From Methanosarcina mazei S-6 (GTDB lineage Archaea > Halobacteriota > Methanosarcinia > Methanosarcinales > Methanosarcinaceae): a stretch of 64,000 nucleotides of DNA. Below the pieces are notes generated by a model that was given only the letters and a program-made list of their open reading frames with translations, was not told where the DNA came from and did no database searches. Shown piece after piece: positions 37,935-45,876 of the stretch (within the stretch, counting starts at the first letter, position 1; every line of letters begins with the position of its first letter). Location of the stretch: positions 930,001-994,000 of the forward strand of contig NZ_CP009512.1 of the NCBI RefSeq assembly GCF_000970205.1, read 5' to 3'. The translations under genes were made by a program, and so were the position numbers.

Positions 37935-39161
37935 ATGAAAGTACTGGTTATAAACGCAGGGAGTTCTTCTCTCAAATATCAATTAATTGATATGACAAAT
38001 GAGTCCGCTCTTGCAATAGGGCTCTGTGAGAGAATAGGTATCGATAACTCTATTATCACCCAGAAGAGGTTTGACGGCAAAAAGCTGGAAAAACAGACCG
38101 ATCTTCCCAACCACAAGATCGCACTCGAAGAAGTTGTCAAGGCTCTCACAGATTCTGAATTCGGTGTTATAAAGAGCATGGACGAGATCAATGCTGTCGG
38201 GCACAGAGTTGTGCACGGTGGGGAAAAATTCAATTCCTCGGCTTTGATCAATGAAGGCGTAGAACAAGCAATCAAGGACTGCTTCGAACTGGCACCTCTT
38301 CATAACCCTCCAAACATGATGGGAATTTCTTCCTGTCAGGAAATTATGCCTGGGGTCCCGATGGTTGCTGTCTTTGATACGGCATTCCACCATACAATCC
38401 CGCCATATGCTTACATGTATGCTCTGCCGTATGAACTGTACGAAAAGTACGGGATCAGAAAATATGGTTTCCACGGCACCTCTCACTTCTATGTTGCCAA
38501 GAGGGCTGCCGCTATGCTCGGAAAACCCGAACAGGATGTCAAGGTAATCACCTGCCACCTTGGTAACGGCTCAAGCATTACAGCTGTTAAAGGCGGAAAA
38601 TCCATTGAAACTACTATGGGCTTTACCCCTCTTGAGGGAGTTGCAATGGGAACCAGGTGCGGTTCTATTGACCCCGCAGTTGTCCCCTTCATCATGGAAA
38701 AGGAAGGACTGTCAACCAGAGAGATTGATACCCTTATGAACAAGAAGTCGGGTGTGCTTGGGGTTTCCAGTCTGAGCAACGACTTCAGAGATCTTGACGA
38801 AGCAGCTTCCAAAGGCAACCAGAAAGCCGAACTTGCCCTTGAGATCTTCGCATATAAGATCAAGAAAGTCATAGGTGAGTATATAGCCGTTCTCAATGGT
38901 GTAGACGCAATAGTCTTTACCGCAGGTATCGGAGAAAACAGCGCAAGCATCAGAAAGAGAATCCTTGCTGACCTTGACGGAATTGGCATCAAGATCGACG
39001 AAGAGAAGAACAAGATCAGAGGCCAGGAAATCGACATCAGCACTCCGGATGCAACAGTCAGGGTCCTTGTTATCCCAACCAATGAAGAACTGACCATTGC
39101 AAGGGACACAAAGGAAATCTGTGAAACCGAAGTAAAGCTGAGAAGCTCAGTGCCTATCTGA
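37935..39161 (+). CDS. ackA: Acetate kinase
   Basis: 408 residues from ATG 37935, the known length in Methanosarcina; an in-frame upstream TTG at 37917 would add a non-conserved extension. It makes acetyl phosphate from acetate and ATP. ASKHA-fold motifs: [17 protein letters not shown] (phosphate 1), [30 protein letters not shown]-like [12 protein letters not shown], and [10 protein letters not shown]. The active-site Asp appears in [11 protein letters not shown] and the Arg in [10 protein letters not shown]. Followed by a strong terminator. Confidence 0.97.
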   Translation: MKVLVINAGSSSLKYQLIDMTNESALAIGLCERIGIDNSIITQKRFDGKKLEKQTDLPNHKIALEEVVKALTDSEFGVIKSMDEINAVGHRVVHGGEKFNSSALINEGVEQAIKDCFELAPLHNPPNMMGISSCQEIMPGVPMVAVFDTAFHHTIPPYAYMYALPYELYEKYGIRKYGFHGTSHFYVAKRAAAMLGKPEQDVKVITCHLGNGSSITAVKGGKSIETTMGFTPLEGVAMGTRCGSIDPAVVPFIMEKEGLSTREIDTLMNKKSGVLGVSSLSNDFRDLDEAASKGNQKAELALEIFAYKIKKVIGEYIAVLNGVDAIVFTAGIGENSASIRKRILADLDGIGIKIDEEKNKIRGQEIDISTPDATVRVLVIPTNEELTIARDTKEICETEVKLRSSVPI

Positions 39162-39162
39162 T

Positions 39163-39199
39163 GGTAAAGGAACCTTTCCTTTGCCTTTTATTATCTTTT
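39163..39199 (+). terminator. Terminator of pta-ackA
   Basis: A 10-bp stem GGTAAAGGAA/TTCCTTTGCC (39163-39172 and 39176-39185, one G-T pair) with a 3-nt loop, followed by TTTTATTATCTTTTT. It begins just after the ackA stop. Confidence 0.75.
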
Positions 39200-39202
39200 T
39201 TA

Positions 39203-39491
39203 CCCCGAATTGCGGCTCGGGAGTACGCTGTCCTTCCCGAATTGCGGCTCGGGAGTACGCTGTCCTTCCCGAATTGCGCATCGGGAGTACGCTGTCCTTC
39301 CCGAATTGCGCATCGGGAGTACGCTGTCCTTCCCGAATTGCGGCTCGGGAGTACGCTGTCCTTCCCGAATTGCGGCTCGGGAGTACGCTGTCCTTCCCGA
39401 ATTGCGCATCGGGAGTACGCTGTCCTTCCCGAATTGCGGCTCGGGAGTACGCTGTCCTTCCCGAATTGCGCATCGGGAGTACGCTGTCCTT
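39203..39491. repeat. 32-bp tandem hairpin repeat, nine units
   Basis: Nine units with an exact 32-bp period start at 39203 and every 32 bp after. Each carries CCCGAATTGC[GGC/GCA]TCGGG, whose ends CCCGA/TCGGG can pair, then AGTACGCTGTCCTT. Two unit types differ at two or three central bases (GGCT and GCAT) in the order G G C C G G C G C. All reading frames stay open through it, which makes spurious ORFs on both strands. There are no unique spacers, so this is not CRISPR. It lies between ackA and the ATP-grasp gene. Confidence 0.95.
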
Positions 39492-39734
39492 TTCACTCGC
39501 TCCGCTCGCTCAAGAGGACTAATTTTTGGTTTTCCAAGCAAGTTTCACTTGAAAGGACTGATTTATAAGTTATAGCAGTGACTTTGCTCAGGAAACTATA
39601 TTCTGATTTTTCGAAGTAAAACTCACTCCAGAGGATTAAAGTAAACTTTTTTCAATTTGAAGTTAAGACCTCACAATTTTTAACTTATTAATGAAATTAA
39701 TTATCTTAAAGAATAACTGTTCTGAGGGCGTCAT

Positions 39735-40487
39735 ATGAGTATGAAGCAGGTAGATCCAGCCTTTACGGTATCCGGTTCAGATAAAGCTCTGGCGGATGAA
39801 ATTTTCAAAGCTGCACTGGATGTTCAGCGGCGAACACCGGGCCTTGAGTCTTTAGGCATTCTGGAAGCGTATGGTATTCCAGTGGTGAAAACTGTGTTTG
39901 CAAAAACTGAAGAGGAAGCCGTGAAAGCTGCTGAGGAGATAGGTTATCCTCTGGTGATGAAGGTTGTTTCTCCGCAGATATCACATAAATCGGATGTTGG
40001 AGGGATCAGGCTTTCTCTGCAAAGTGGAGATGAGGTGAGGGCAGCTTATCTGGGGATGATGGAAAAGATTCCTGAAAAAAGGCCGGATGCGGTTCTTGAA
40101 GGAGTACAGATACAGAAAATGCTCTCAGGGGGAAATGAAGTAATTATAGGGATGATCCGCGACCCGACATTCGGGCCTATGTTAATGTTCGGGCTTGGCG
40201 GGGTTTACGTGGAAATCCTCAAGGATGTGAGGTTTGCCATTGCCCCTGTGAATGAAAAGGAAGCCAGGGAGATGATTACAGGGATCAAAGCCTATCCTCT
40301 TCTTGCCGGAGCGCGGGGTGCAAAGCCTTCGGATATTGACGCTCTGGTGGATGCCATCTTAAGAATCTCAAGGCTTGTCTGTGATTTTCCGGAAATTGAG
40401 GAGTTTGAGATTAATCCTATGATGGTTTTGGAAGAAGGGAAGGGAGCTTTTGCAGTGGACATGAGGCTTACATTGAAGAAAAATTAA
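39735..40487 (+). CDS. Acyl-CoA synthetase (ADP-forming) beta subunit, ATP-grasp
   Basis: 250 residues. An ATP-grasp_5 domain like the beta subunit of ADP-forming acetyl-CoA synthetase: [37 protein letters not shown] (with the His-containing loop), [46 protein letters not shown]. The catalytic CoA-binding alpha subunit is not encoded in this window, so it is either a separate gene elsewhere or absent. Placed beside pta-ackA, it may link acyl-CoA and ATP, but this is inference. The gap before it holds the 32-bp repeats. Confidence 0.88.
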   Translation: MSMKQVDPAFTVSGSDKALADEIFKAALDVQRRTPGLESLGILEAYGIPVVKTVFAKTEEEAVKAAEEIGYPLVMKVVSPQISHKSDVGGIRLSLQSGDEVRAAYLGMMEKIPEKRPDAVLEGVQIQKMLSGGNEVIIGMIRDPTFGPMLMFGLGGVYVEILKDVRFAIAPVNEKEAREMITGIKAYPLLAGARGAKPSDIDALVDAILRISRLVCDFPEIEEFEINPMMVLEEGKGAFAVDMRLTLKKN

Positions 40488-40856
40488 TTTTTTATATAAA
40501 TTGGTAATCTGAAGAACAAGTGAGATTCTGGATTACTTTTATCGTGAACAGGCTTTTTTCTCCCTCTTTATTTCTTAACCTGTCCATACTCTGTCTGTTT
40601 ATATCCAGAGCCCGTTTTACTGCCGTTCTACGTACACGATTTATTCCGTATCCTGGCTTATTTTTCTGTCTTAGAGGGGTAAATCCTCTTATTTTTTTAT
40701 ATGCTCGCCAAAAATATTTTTTCGATATCAACTCCCGGTGGTTTCGGAATTATGAGACGTCTCGGGCTCAGGTCAAACTAAAATTATAACATTTGTTTCA
40801 TACATACTGGAGGTAGTAAATGAGGTGGTAGTACGATCCAAGAACGAAAAAAATTC
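40488..40856. other. Intergenic region after the ATP-grasp gene
   Basis: About 370 bp, with open frames on both strands that look random (40520-40789 plus, 40492-40731 minus). No gene is called. CTGGAGGTAG (40808-40817) looks like a ribosome site for the next gene. Confidence 0.4.
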
Positions 40857-41486
40857 GTGCTGGCTGTGGGTATCCTGCTCCTCTCAAGCATTGTCGCCGT
40901 TGATCTTCTGCTTGAAGACACTCCGGTGGTAATCCAGCTCGAAGGAGACACGTTCAAAGTTGTGGATATTCCGTATGTGTATACAGTAAAAGAAGCGTAT
41001 ATCCTTCTTTTCTCCGGGTTTACGGGAGGGCTGGCTCTGGCTCAGGTATTGCGGTCTTCAGGGCTTCAAGAACCCGTTTTTTCCTTGACTACCCCTTCAG
41101 CCCGGGTAAAAGTTCTTAATCTTGCAGTCGAGGACCCCCAGGAGAGGAGTTTTGAGGTCTCATCTGATTCTGCTGAGAATTTCCAGGGTGAAGGGTTCCA
41201 GCCTGATAGGGCTCATATAGACCCTACGGCTGTCCTTTTGCGGGTCCTTGAAGGGGATGAAAAAAAAGCTGTCGAACTGATTGCGGCAAAAGGGGGAAGA
41301 ATTCTCCAGAATGAACTCGTGAATTCCCTTGATTTTTCCAAAGCCAAAGTTTCCAGGGTCCTTATTAACCTGGAAAGGCGGGGCATAATAACAAAGAAAA
41401 AGTACGGGCTTACCAACTGCATTTCGATAGCTAATGAGCTTAAGGATAATGCCGGAATGAAGGATAAAGGGGCTGAGGGGGAATAA
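40857..41486 (+). CDS. Membrane-anchored winged-helix regulator-like protein
   Basis: 209 residues or a little more. Two hydrophobic N-terminal stretches (VLAVGILLLSSIVAVDLLL and AYILLFSGFTGGLALAQVL) suggest a membrane hairpin; after a linker, a winged-helix domain of MarR/TrmB type sits at the C-terminus (KKAVELIAAKGGRILQNELV, SLDFSKAKVSRVLINLERRGIITKKKYG). The start is unclear: GTG 40857 is the first usual codon, but the frame is open back to 40824 (TIQERKKF...) and a ribosome site lies near 40810. Such membrane-bound regulators are common in Methanosarcina. The next gene starts directly after it. Confidence 0.7.
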   Translation: MLAVGILLLSSIVAVDLLLEDTPVVIQLEGDTFKVVDIPYVYTVKEAYILLFSGFTGGLALAQVLRSSGLQEPVFSLTTPSARVKVLNLAVEDPQERSFEVSSDSAENFQGEGFQPDRAHIDPTAVLLRVLEGDEKKAVELIAAKGGRILQNELVNSLDFSKAKVSRVLINLERRGIITKKKYGLTNCISIANELKDNAGMKDKGAEGE

Positions 41487-41487
41487 A

Positions 41488-42366
41488 GTGAGGAAAGGAA
41501 CCTTGATTTGTGTTTTAGTTTTCTTTCTTATACTGCTATTGGGAATTTTCTGGTATGGAACAGGGCCTGATGTACATATCGCAGATATGAGCGCTGCTCC
41601 TATTGGAGTTCAGGAATCAGGACAGCTGGACATAGTGCTCAGGAACAATGGTACAGGACCTGTAGACGTGTGGCTTGAGGTTGAAAATACTTTTGTGGAC
41701 AGTGACGGAGTGGCTCACCACAATTCCGGACTGCTCATACCTTCGGATTCCGGAGACCCGTGGGATACTGAGTTTGTTTCGCACGAGAAGCCGATCCATC
41801 TTCTTCCGGGAAATAACTCGGTTGGCGTATGGATAGGGTATTATCTTCCCGGAGAATATCCTGTAAAAGTGAAGGTTGTGGAGAATAGCAGGACTCTTGA
41901 TGAAGATACCTATCTGGTAGAGATTCTTCCTCCCGAAATTCCCAGAGATCTCTACCTTAAACTGGAATATGAAATGGAGAGAAGGAATACTTCTGATATT
42001 TACAGGATCTACGGCTACCTTATCAACAAAGGTCTAGGCTCCGAAAAGAATGTATCCACAAACTTTACAGTGATAAACGAGAAGACCGGGGACCTGGTGT
42101 TTACATCTTCCGAGATCTATGGTGTGGGTGAGTATGACAAGACTCCTCTCTGGACCTGGTCGGATTATCCCTATGCAGTTGTGGAAATAGCATATGGAGA
42201 GCCCTCAGGAGAATCTTATATGCCCGTCCAGAATGCGGTGGTTGGAAAAAGTGGAGATCGTTTCAGGATTAATGTGACTTCGACGTGGCAGAACAGGTCG
42301 GTTTCTGCTGAGTTGTTAGTTCCTCCTGGAGGGAAAGGGGGTGATGCATATGATAAAGCTGTGTGA
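41488..42366 (+). CDS. Exported membrane-anchored protein with CARDB-like domain
   Basis: 292 residues. A positively charged start and one hydrophobic segment (MRKGTLICVLVFFLILLLGIF) form a signal or anchor; the rest lies outside. The first 130 external residues look like a CARDB-type beta sandwich (SGQLDIVLRNNGTGPVDVWLEV; YYLPGEYPVKVKVVEN), with a second such region after. Several N-glycosylation sites (NGT, NNS, NVS, NFT, NVT, NRS) fit an archaeal surface protein. The start GTG is one base after the previous stop; the next gene overlaps its end by about 20 bp, so the three genes form one unit. Confidence 0.72.
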   Translation: MRKGTLICVLVFFLILLLGIFWYGTGPDVHIADMSAAPIGVQESGQLDIVLRNNGTGPVDVWLEVENTFVDSDGVAHHNSGLLIPSDSGDPWDTEFVSHEKPIHLLPGNNSVGVWIGYYLPGEYPVKVKVVENSRTLDEDTYLVEILPPEIPRDLYLKLEYEMERRNTSDIYRIYGYLINKGLGSEKNVSTNFTVINEKTGDLVFTSSEIYGVGEYDKTPLWTWSDYPYAVVEIAYGEPSGESYMPVQNAVVGKSGDRFRINVTSTWQNRSVSAELLVPPGGKGGDAYDKAV

Positions 42367-43708
42367 ACTTCTCGGCAGCAGGTCTGCAAAACTTTTTCTT
42401 CTCCTGCTCCTGTTCTCCGGAATCTGTGCTGGTTGTCTTGGCCAGGAACCTATCGAGGCCAGGGTGGACAAACTGGTACGGAGCCTCGGGAATGAAGACC
42501 GGAATGTAAGTTATGCTTCAGCTTATGCACTTATCGATATAGGGGAGCCTTCGGTCAATTCTCTTATAAAAACTTTAGAAGATGATAACCCGCAGGTACG
42601 CAGCCTTGCCGCCTATTCCCTTGGAAGAATAGGAGAACCGAGAGCATCAAAACCTCTTATTGAGGCTCTTGAGGACCCTGAACCTGAAGTCCGTATGAAT
42701 TCGGCTGAGGCTCTTGGAGAGCTGAAAGCTCCGGAAGCCGCGGACCTGCTTATTGAGCTCCTTGATGACGATAATGATGAAGTGCGCAGCAAAGCCGTAT
42801 TTGCTCTGGGAGCCATAGGGGACCCGAAAGCTGCTCTTGCTCTCATAGAGCTGTTTGATGACAGGGAACTCGGGAGGTCTGCAGCTGGTGCTGTGGGAAA
42901 CCTGGGGGACGAAGAGGCAGTTGAAAAACTTATTGAGCTGCTTGACAGCCGGAACCCGGATGTCCGTATCAACAGTATTCGTGCCCTTGGGCAGATCCAG
43001 AACCCTGCTGCTGTTCCCTACCTGGTTGAAATGCTGGACGATAAGGTCCCGGAGGTTCGAGAGGAAGCTGCCAGTGCTCTGGGTTACTTTAAAGGACCTA
43101 AAGAAATTGCCCGGACAGAACAGCCTCTTATCGATGCGCTTGGAGACGACGAGTTCGAGGTGCAGAAAGCTGCTGCCTACTCCCTCGGAGATATTGGAAG
43201 TAAAGAAGCAATACCCTTTATTGTGGCATTCCTTCAAGCTGAAAATCCGGCTCTCCACAGTGTTGCTGTCCATGCCTTGGGGAGATATAATGATCCTGAT
43301 GCCACAGCCGCCCTGATCGATGCCCTTGATGATGAGAGCCGGCATGTAAGATTGGTAATTGTTCATTTTCTTTCCGAGACTGGAGATCCTCAAGCAGTTG
43401 ATCCTTTTATTTCTTTACTTGGAGATGAACGTCATGAAATAAGGCAAAGTGCTGCAAATGGTCTGGGCAAACTTGGAGATCAGAAAGCCGTTGGACCTCT
43501 CCTCAAAGCTATGGAGACTGAAAAGGAAAGGGATGTTAGGGTTGCGGAGATCCGGGCTCTTGGGGAACTCGGAGGACCGGAAGCTGTCGAGGGTTTGCGC
43601 CGGATCAGCACGGATATGGAAGAATATAGGAATGTCAGAACTGCTGCGGAGGAAGCACTCAATAATATAGAGGGAGGAAGGGAGGAGAATTACTCTCCTA
43701 CTTCCTGA
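42350..43708 (+). CDS. HEAT-repeat lipoprotein
   Basis: About 452 residues from ATG 42350 (GTG 42341 and ATG 42344 are also possible). A hydrophobic N-terminus ends in a lipobox-like ICAGC, so it is probably lipid-anchored outside the membrane. From about residue 35 on it is made of some thirteen HEAT repeats of about 31 residues (DDNPQVRSLAAYSLGRIGEP, DDNDEVRSKAVFALGAIGDP). Its start lies within the end of the upstream gene. HEAT solenoids bind proteins; the partner may be the upstream exported protein. Confidence 0.82.
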   Translation: MIKLCELLGSRSAKLFLLLLLFSGICAGCLGQEPIEARVDKLVRSLGNEDRNVSYASAYALIDIGEPSVNSLIKTLEDDNPQVRSLAAYSLGRIGEPRASKPLIEALEDPEPEVRMNSAEALGELKAPEAADLLIELLDDDNDEVRSKAVFALGAIGDPKAALALIELFDDRELGRSAAGAVGNLGDEEAVEKLIELLDSRNPDVRINSIRALGQIQNPAAVPYLVEMLDDKVPEVREEAASALGYFKGPKEIARTEQPLIDALGDDEFEVQKAAAYSLGDIGSKEAIPFIVAFLQAENPALHSVAVHALGRYNDPDATAALIDALDDESRHVRLVIVHFLSETGDPQAVDPFISLLGDERHEIRQSAANGLGKLGDQKAVGPLLKAMETEKERDVRVAEIRALGELGGPEAVEGLRRISTDMEEYRNVRTAAEEALNNIEGGREENYSPTS

Positions 43709-43831
43709 TACGCTGGAGGTAACAATGAGGCTTTATCAGCCTATCTCCCCGCTATACTGTGTCTTTTTCCCTGCCAGGGAGACCTGTGCTCATGATGCAT
43801 TTTCAATCATAGTCATTGCAATCCGGGTCTG

Positions 43832-44025
43832 TTAATCCTCTACCAGTTCTATTGCGTCGGTAGGGCAGACCTCAACGCACTGTTCGCATTCTATGCAGTC
43901 TTCAGGACGCGCCACAACTGCTCTCTTTCCTTCTTCTGTTTCTTCCGCGTCAAAAACGTCCACAGGGCATGTATCATAGCATTCAAGTGAACAATGCATT
44001 TATTATAGTCAATTCTTGGGTGCAC
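43832..44025 (-). pseudogene. Ferredoxin gene with a one-base deletion
   Basis: Read on the minus strand this is a paralogue of the ferredoxin at 44142-44336: a GTG start giving HPRIDYNKC, then after a frame change SLECYDTCPVDVFDAEE, and RPEDCIECEQCVEVCPTDA to TAA. The whole is 194 bp against 195 bp for the intact gene; the missing base lies near 43991-43996, where an AATGGT-like codon pair has become ATTGT. The rest is undamaged, so the loss is recent, or it is a sequencing error. Confidence 0.8.
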
Positions 44026-44141
44026 TTTTATCCCTTCAGGATTTTCGGCTTATTCCGGAATCTCTATCGTTTTTTTTCTGCTGAGCTCTTGCCGGGTACT
44101 CTGTTTGCTTTTCCTGGCAATTCTTTCCGGAGGTCTGAAAT

Positions 44142-44336
44142 TCACTCCTCTACCAGCTCAATAGCATCTATCGGGCAGGCTTCCACACATTGCTCGCATT
44201 CTATACAGTTTTCCGGGCGGGCTACAACTGCTTTTTTTACCCCGTTCATTTCTTCAATATCAAAAACTTCTGCAGGACAGACCTCATAACAGGCAAGAGC
44301 GCCGTTACATTTGCTATAATCAATTACTGGATGCAT
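44142..44336 (-). CDS. Small ferredoxin with two iron-sulfur motifs
   Basis: 64 residues. The C-terminal motif CIECEQCVEACP is a full [4Fe-4S] site. In the N-terminal motif KCNGALACYEVCP the second cysteine is replaced by Ala, leaving three ligands, so a [3Fe-4S] or unusual cluster is likely there. It probably carries electrons. A GGAG ribosome site precedes the ATG. A broken paralogue lies 116 bp downstream. Confidence 0.92.
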   Translation of the reverse strand: MHPVIDYSKCNGALACYEVCPAEVFDIEEMNGVKKAVVARPENCIECEQCVEACPIDAIELVEE

Positions 44337-44359
44337 ATTTTCTCCATTTAATCGGTTTT

Positions 44360-44656
44360 TTACTGGATTTTAACATCTACCGTTTCTGTAGATTCCCTGT
44401 AGGGCACTTTCACATACAGTTTTCCATCAGTGTATTTTGCAACAGCTTTTTCCGGGACTACATTACAGCAAAATGCGTATGTTCCAGCGTATTCAACTCC
44501 GGTTTCTTCCTTTTTTGCCCTTATGAAAAAGCCTTCTTCAACCATTTTCAATTCAATATTCTCTTTCTTTACCCCGACCATATCTACCTCTATAAGCAGA
44601 TTTCCCTCATCATCAGAACATGAAAGCACATCAGGTGACATTTTCACCATTGACAT
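44360..44656 (-). CDS. Small Hsp20-like domain protein
   Basis: 98 residues, little more than one alpha-crystallin-like domain: LLIEVDMVGVKKENIELKMVEEGFFIRAK and GKLYVKVPYRE at the end (the usual NGVLTVTVPK region, changed). It lacks the I-x-I tail and the long N-terminal arm needed for large oligomers, so it may be a p23- or ArsA-HSP20-type protein rather than a classical chaperone. A GGGGGG ribosome site precedes the ATG. It is upstream of the ferredoxin by 23 bp, probably in one transcript. Confidence 0.8.
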   Translation of the reverse strand: MSMVKMSPDVLSCSDDEGNLLIEVDMVGVKKENIELKMVEEGFFIRAKKEETGVEYAGTYAFCCNVVPEKAVAKYTDGKLYVKVPYRESTETVDVKIQ

Positions 44657-44799
44657 CTCTTACCCCCCGGTATTGTAAAATAATTCTTATTTATGTGACA
44701 TAATTATAAAGCAAATCTAGATAATTATAGCGGGATCGCTTTATTTATATTTTATGAGGAATAACGCCTTTTCAGTTCCATTTTTCTTCTTTCTATTTT

Positions 44800-45071
44800 T
44801 TTCTCCTTTTCAATTATTTTTCTTCTTTACTATTATTTTTCTTCCCTTCTATTATTTTTCTTCTTTACTATTATTTTTCTTCTTTACTATTATTTTTCTT
44901 CTTTACTATTATTTTTCTTCTTTACTATTATTTTTCTTCTTTACTATTATTTTTCTTCTTTACTATTATTTTTCTTCTTTACTATTATTTTTCTTCTTTA
45001 CTATTATTTTTCTTCTTTACTATTATTTTTCTTCTTTACTATTATTTTTCTTCCCTTCTATTATTTTTCTT
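44800..45071. repeat. 19-bp tandem repeat, about 14 units
   Basis: An array of a pyrimidine-rich 19-bp unit (TTACTATTATTTTTCTTCT) with exact period, starting near 44800; units in the middle are identical, those at the ends vary. It lies between the small Hsp20 gene and the uracil-DNA glycosylase gene and reaches the latter's stop codon. A long frame through it (44754-45137) is only low-complexity Phe/Ile/Leu and is not called. Confidence 0.93.
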
Positions 45072-45664
45072 TACTGCCAGAGCTCCCTGTTTTTATCAAT
45101 GAAACCGCGCTGGACTTCTATCTTCGAAGCTGTGTAAATCAGGGCTGCAGGATGGTAAAGTTTAAGGATTGTCCTTCCCTCATGTTCTACCGGGACTCCC
45201 CACTCCAGTTTTCTTTCCGGGCAAAATGACTTTTCAGCTGTGTTGCCCAGGAGAATTATGAGTTTGGGGTTAAGAAGGGTTATCTGGGCAATAAGGAAGG
45301 GTTTGCAGCATTCTATTTCCTGTACCCTTGGCTTTCGGTTTCCCGGGGGACGGCATTTAACTGTGTTTGTTACGAACCAGTCTTCTTCCGAAAGCCCCAT
45401 ATACTCAACCATCTGGTCCAGCTTTTTTCCCGCCCTGCCGTAAAAGGGAATTCCTGATTTGTTCTCACTTTCTCCGGGGGCTTCTCCTATAAAGAAAACT
45501 TTCGGATTGCAGGATCCTTTTCCTATCACTCTTTTAATTGCACTTTCATGGAGAGGGCACCTTATACAGGCTATTATCTCCCGTGCTACAGTCTCATACC
45601 CTGCTTCAACCAGTTTTCTAACCCTTTCTTCACGGTTTCCGCAATTCTCTTCCTCTGCTACCAT
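45071..45664 (-). CDS. Family 4 uracil-DNA glycosylase
   Basis: 197 residues. Removes uracil from DNA. Motif 1 FIGEAPGESENKSGIPFYGRAG and the motif 2 region LYHPAALIY are those of family 4. The [4Fe-4S] ligands are probably CIRC (about residue 34), the cysteine pair in EIECCKPFL and the Cys in EKSFCPERK. The stop codon touches the 19-bp repeat array. Confidence 0.92.
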   Translation of the reverse strand: MVAEEENCGNREERVRKLVEAGYETVAREIIACIRCPLHESAIKRVIGKGSCNPKVFFIGEAPGESENKSGIPFYGRAGKKLDQMVEYMGLSEEDWFVTNTVKCRPPGNRKPRVQEIECCKPFLIAQITLLNPKLIILLGNTAEKSFCPERKLEWGVPVEHEGRTILKLYHPAALIYTASKIEVQRGFIDKNRELWQ

Positions 45665-45876
45665 ATCGATTGCCTCTCTGGCTTATTCTTTTCTTATTTT
45701 TCATATAAAAATAGTAATCTATCTCTTGAGATGTATACGAGGACAAACTTATTTATGGAAAAAATTCCATGACAAGATAACCAATACTGAAAGAATAAGA
45801 TTCTCTTAAATTTTATTTATCAAGCTTTATTCTTCGATATATATAAAATTTTGTTTACAAAGGTGTGCTGAGGGTA

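Noticed and set aside
39203-39491. CRISPR-like array
   Set aside because: The units are contiguous with a 32-bp period and no unique spacers; variation is limited to two central unit types, and no cas genes are near.
39147-39575. Long open frames on both strands (107-135 codons) across the 32-bp repeats
   Set aside because: The repeat has no stop codon in any frame, so open frames are automatic. The peptides are pure repeats without ribosome sites.
40492-40789. Two opposite frames of 79 and 89 codons
   Set aside because: They overlap each other, lack ribosome sites and have no recognisable pattern.
42647-43393. 248-codon minus-strand frame
   Set aside because: Antisense to the HEAT lipoprotein repeats.
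44754-45137. 127-codon plus-strand frame rich in Phe/Ile/Leu
   Set aside because: It is made of the 19-bp tandem array; low complexity, and it runs into the UDG gene on the other strand.
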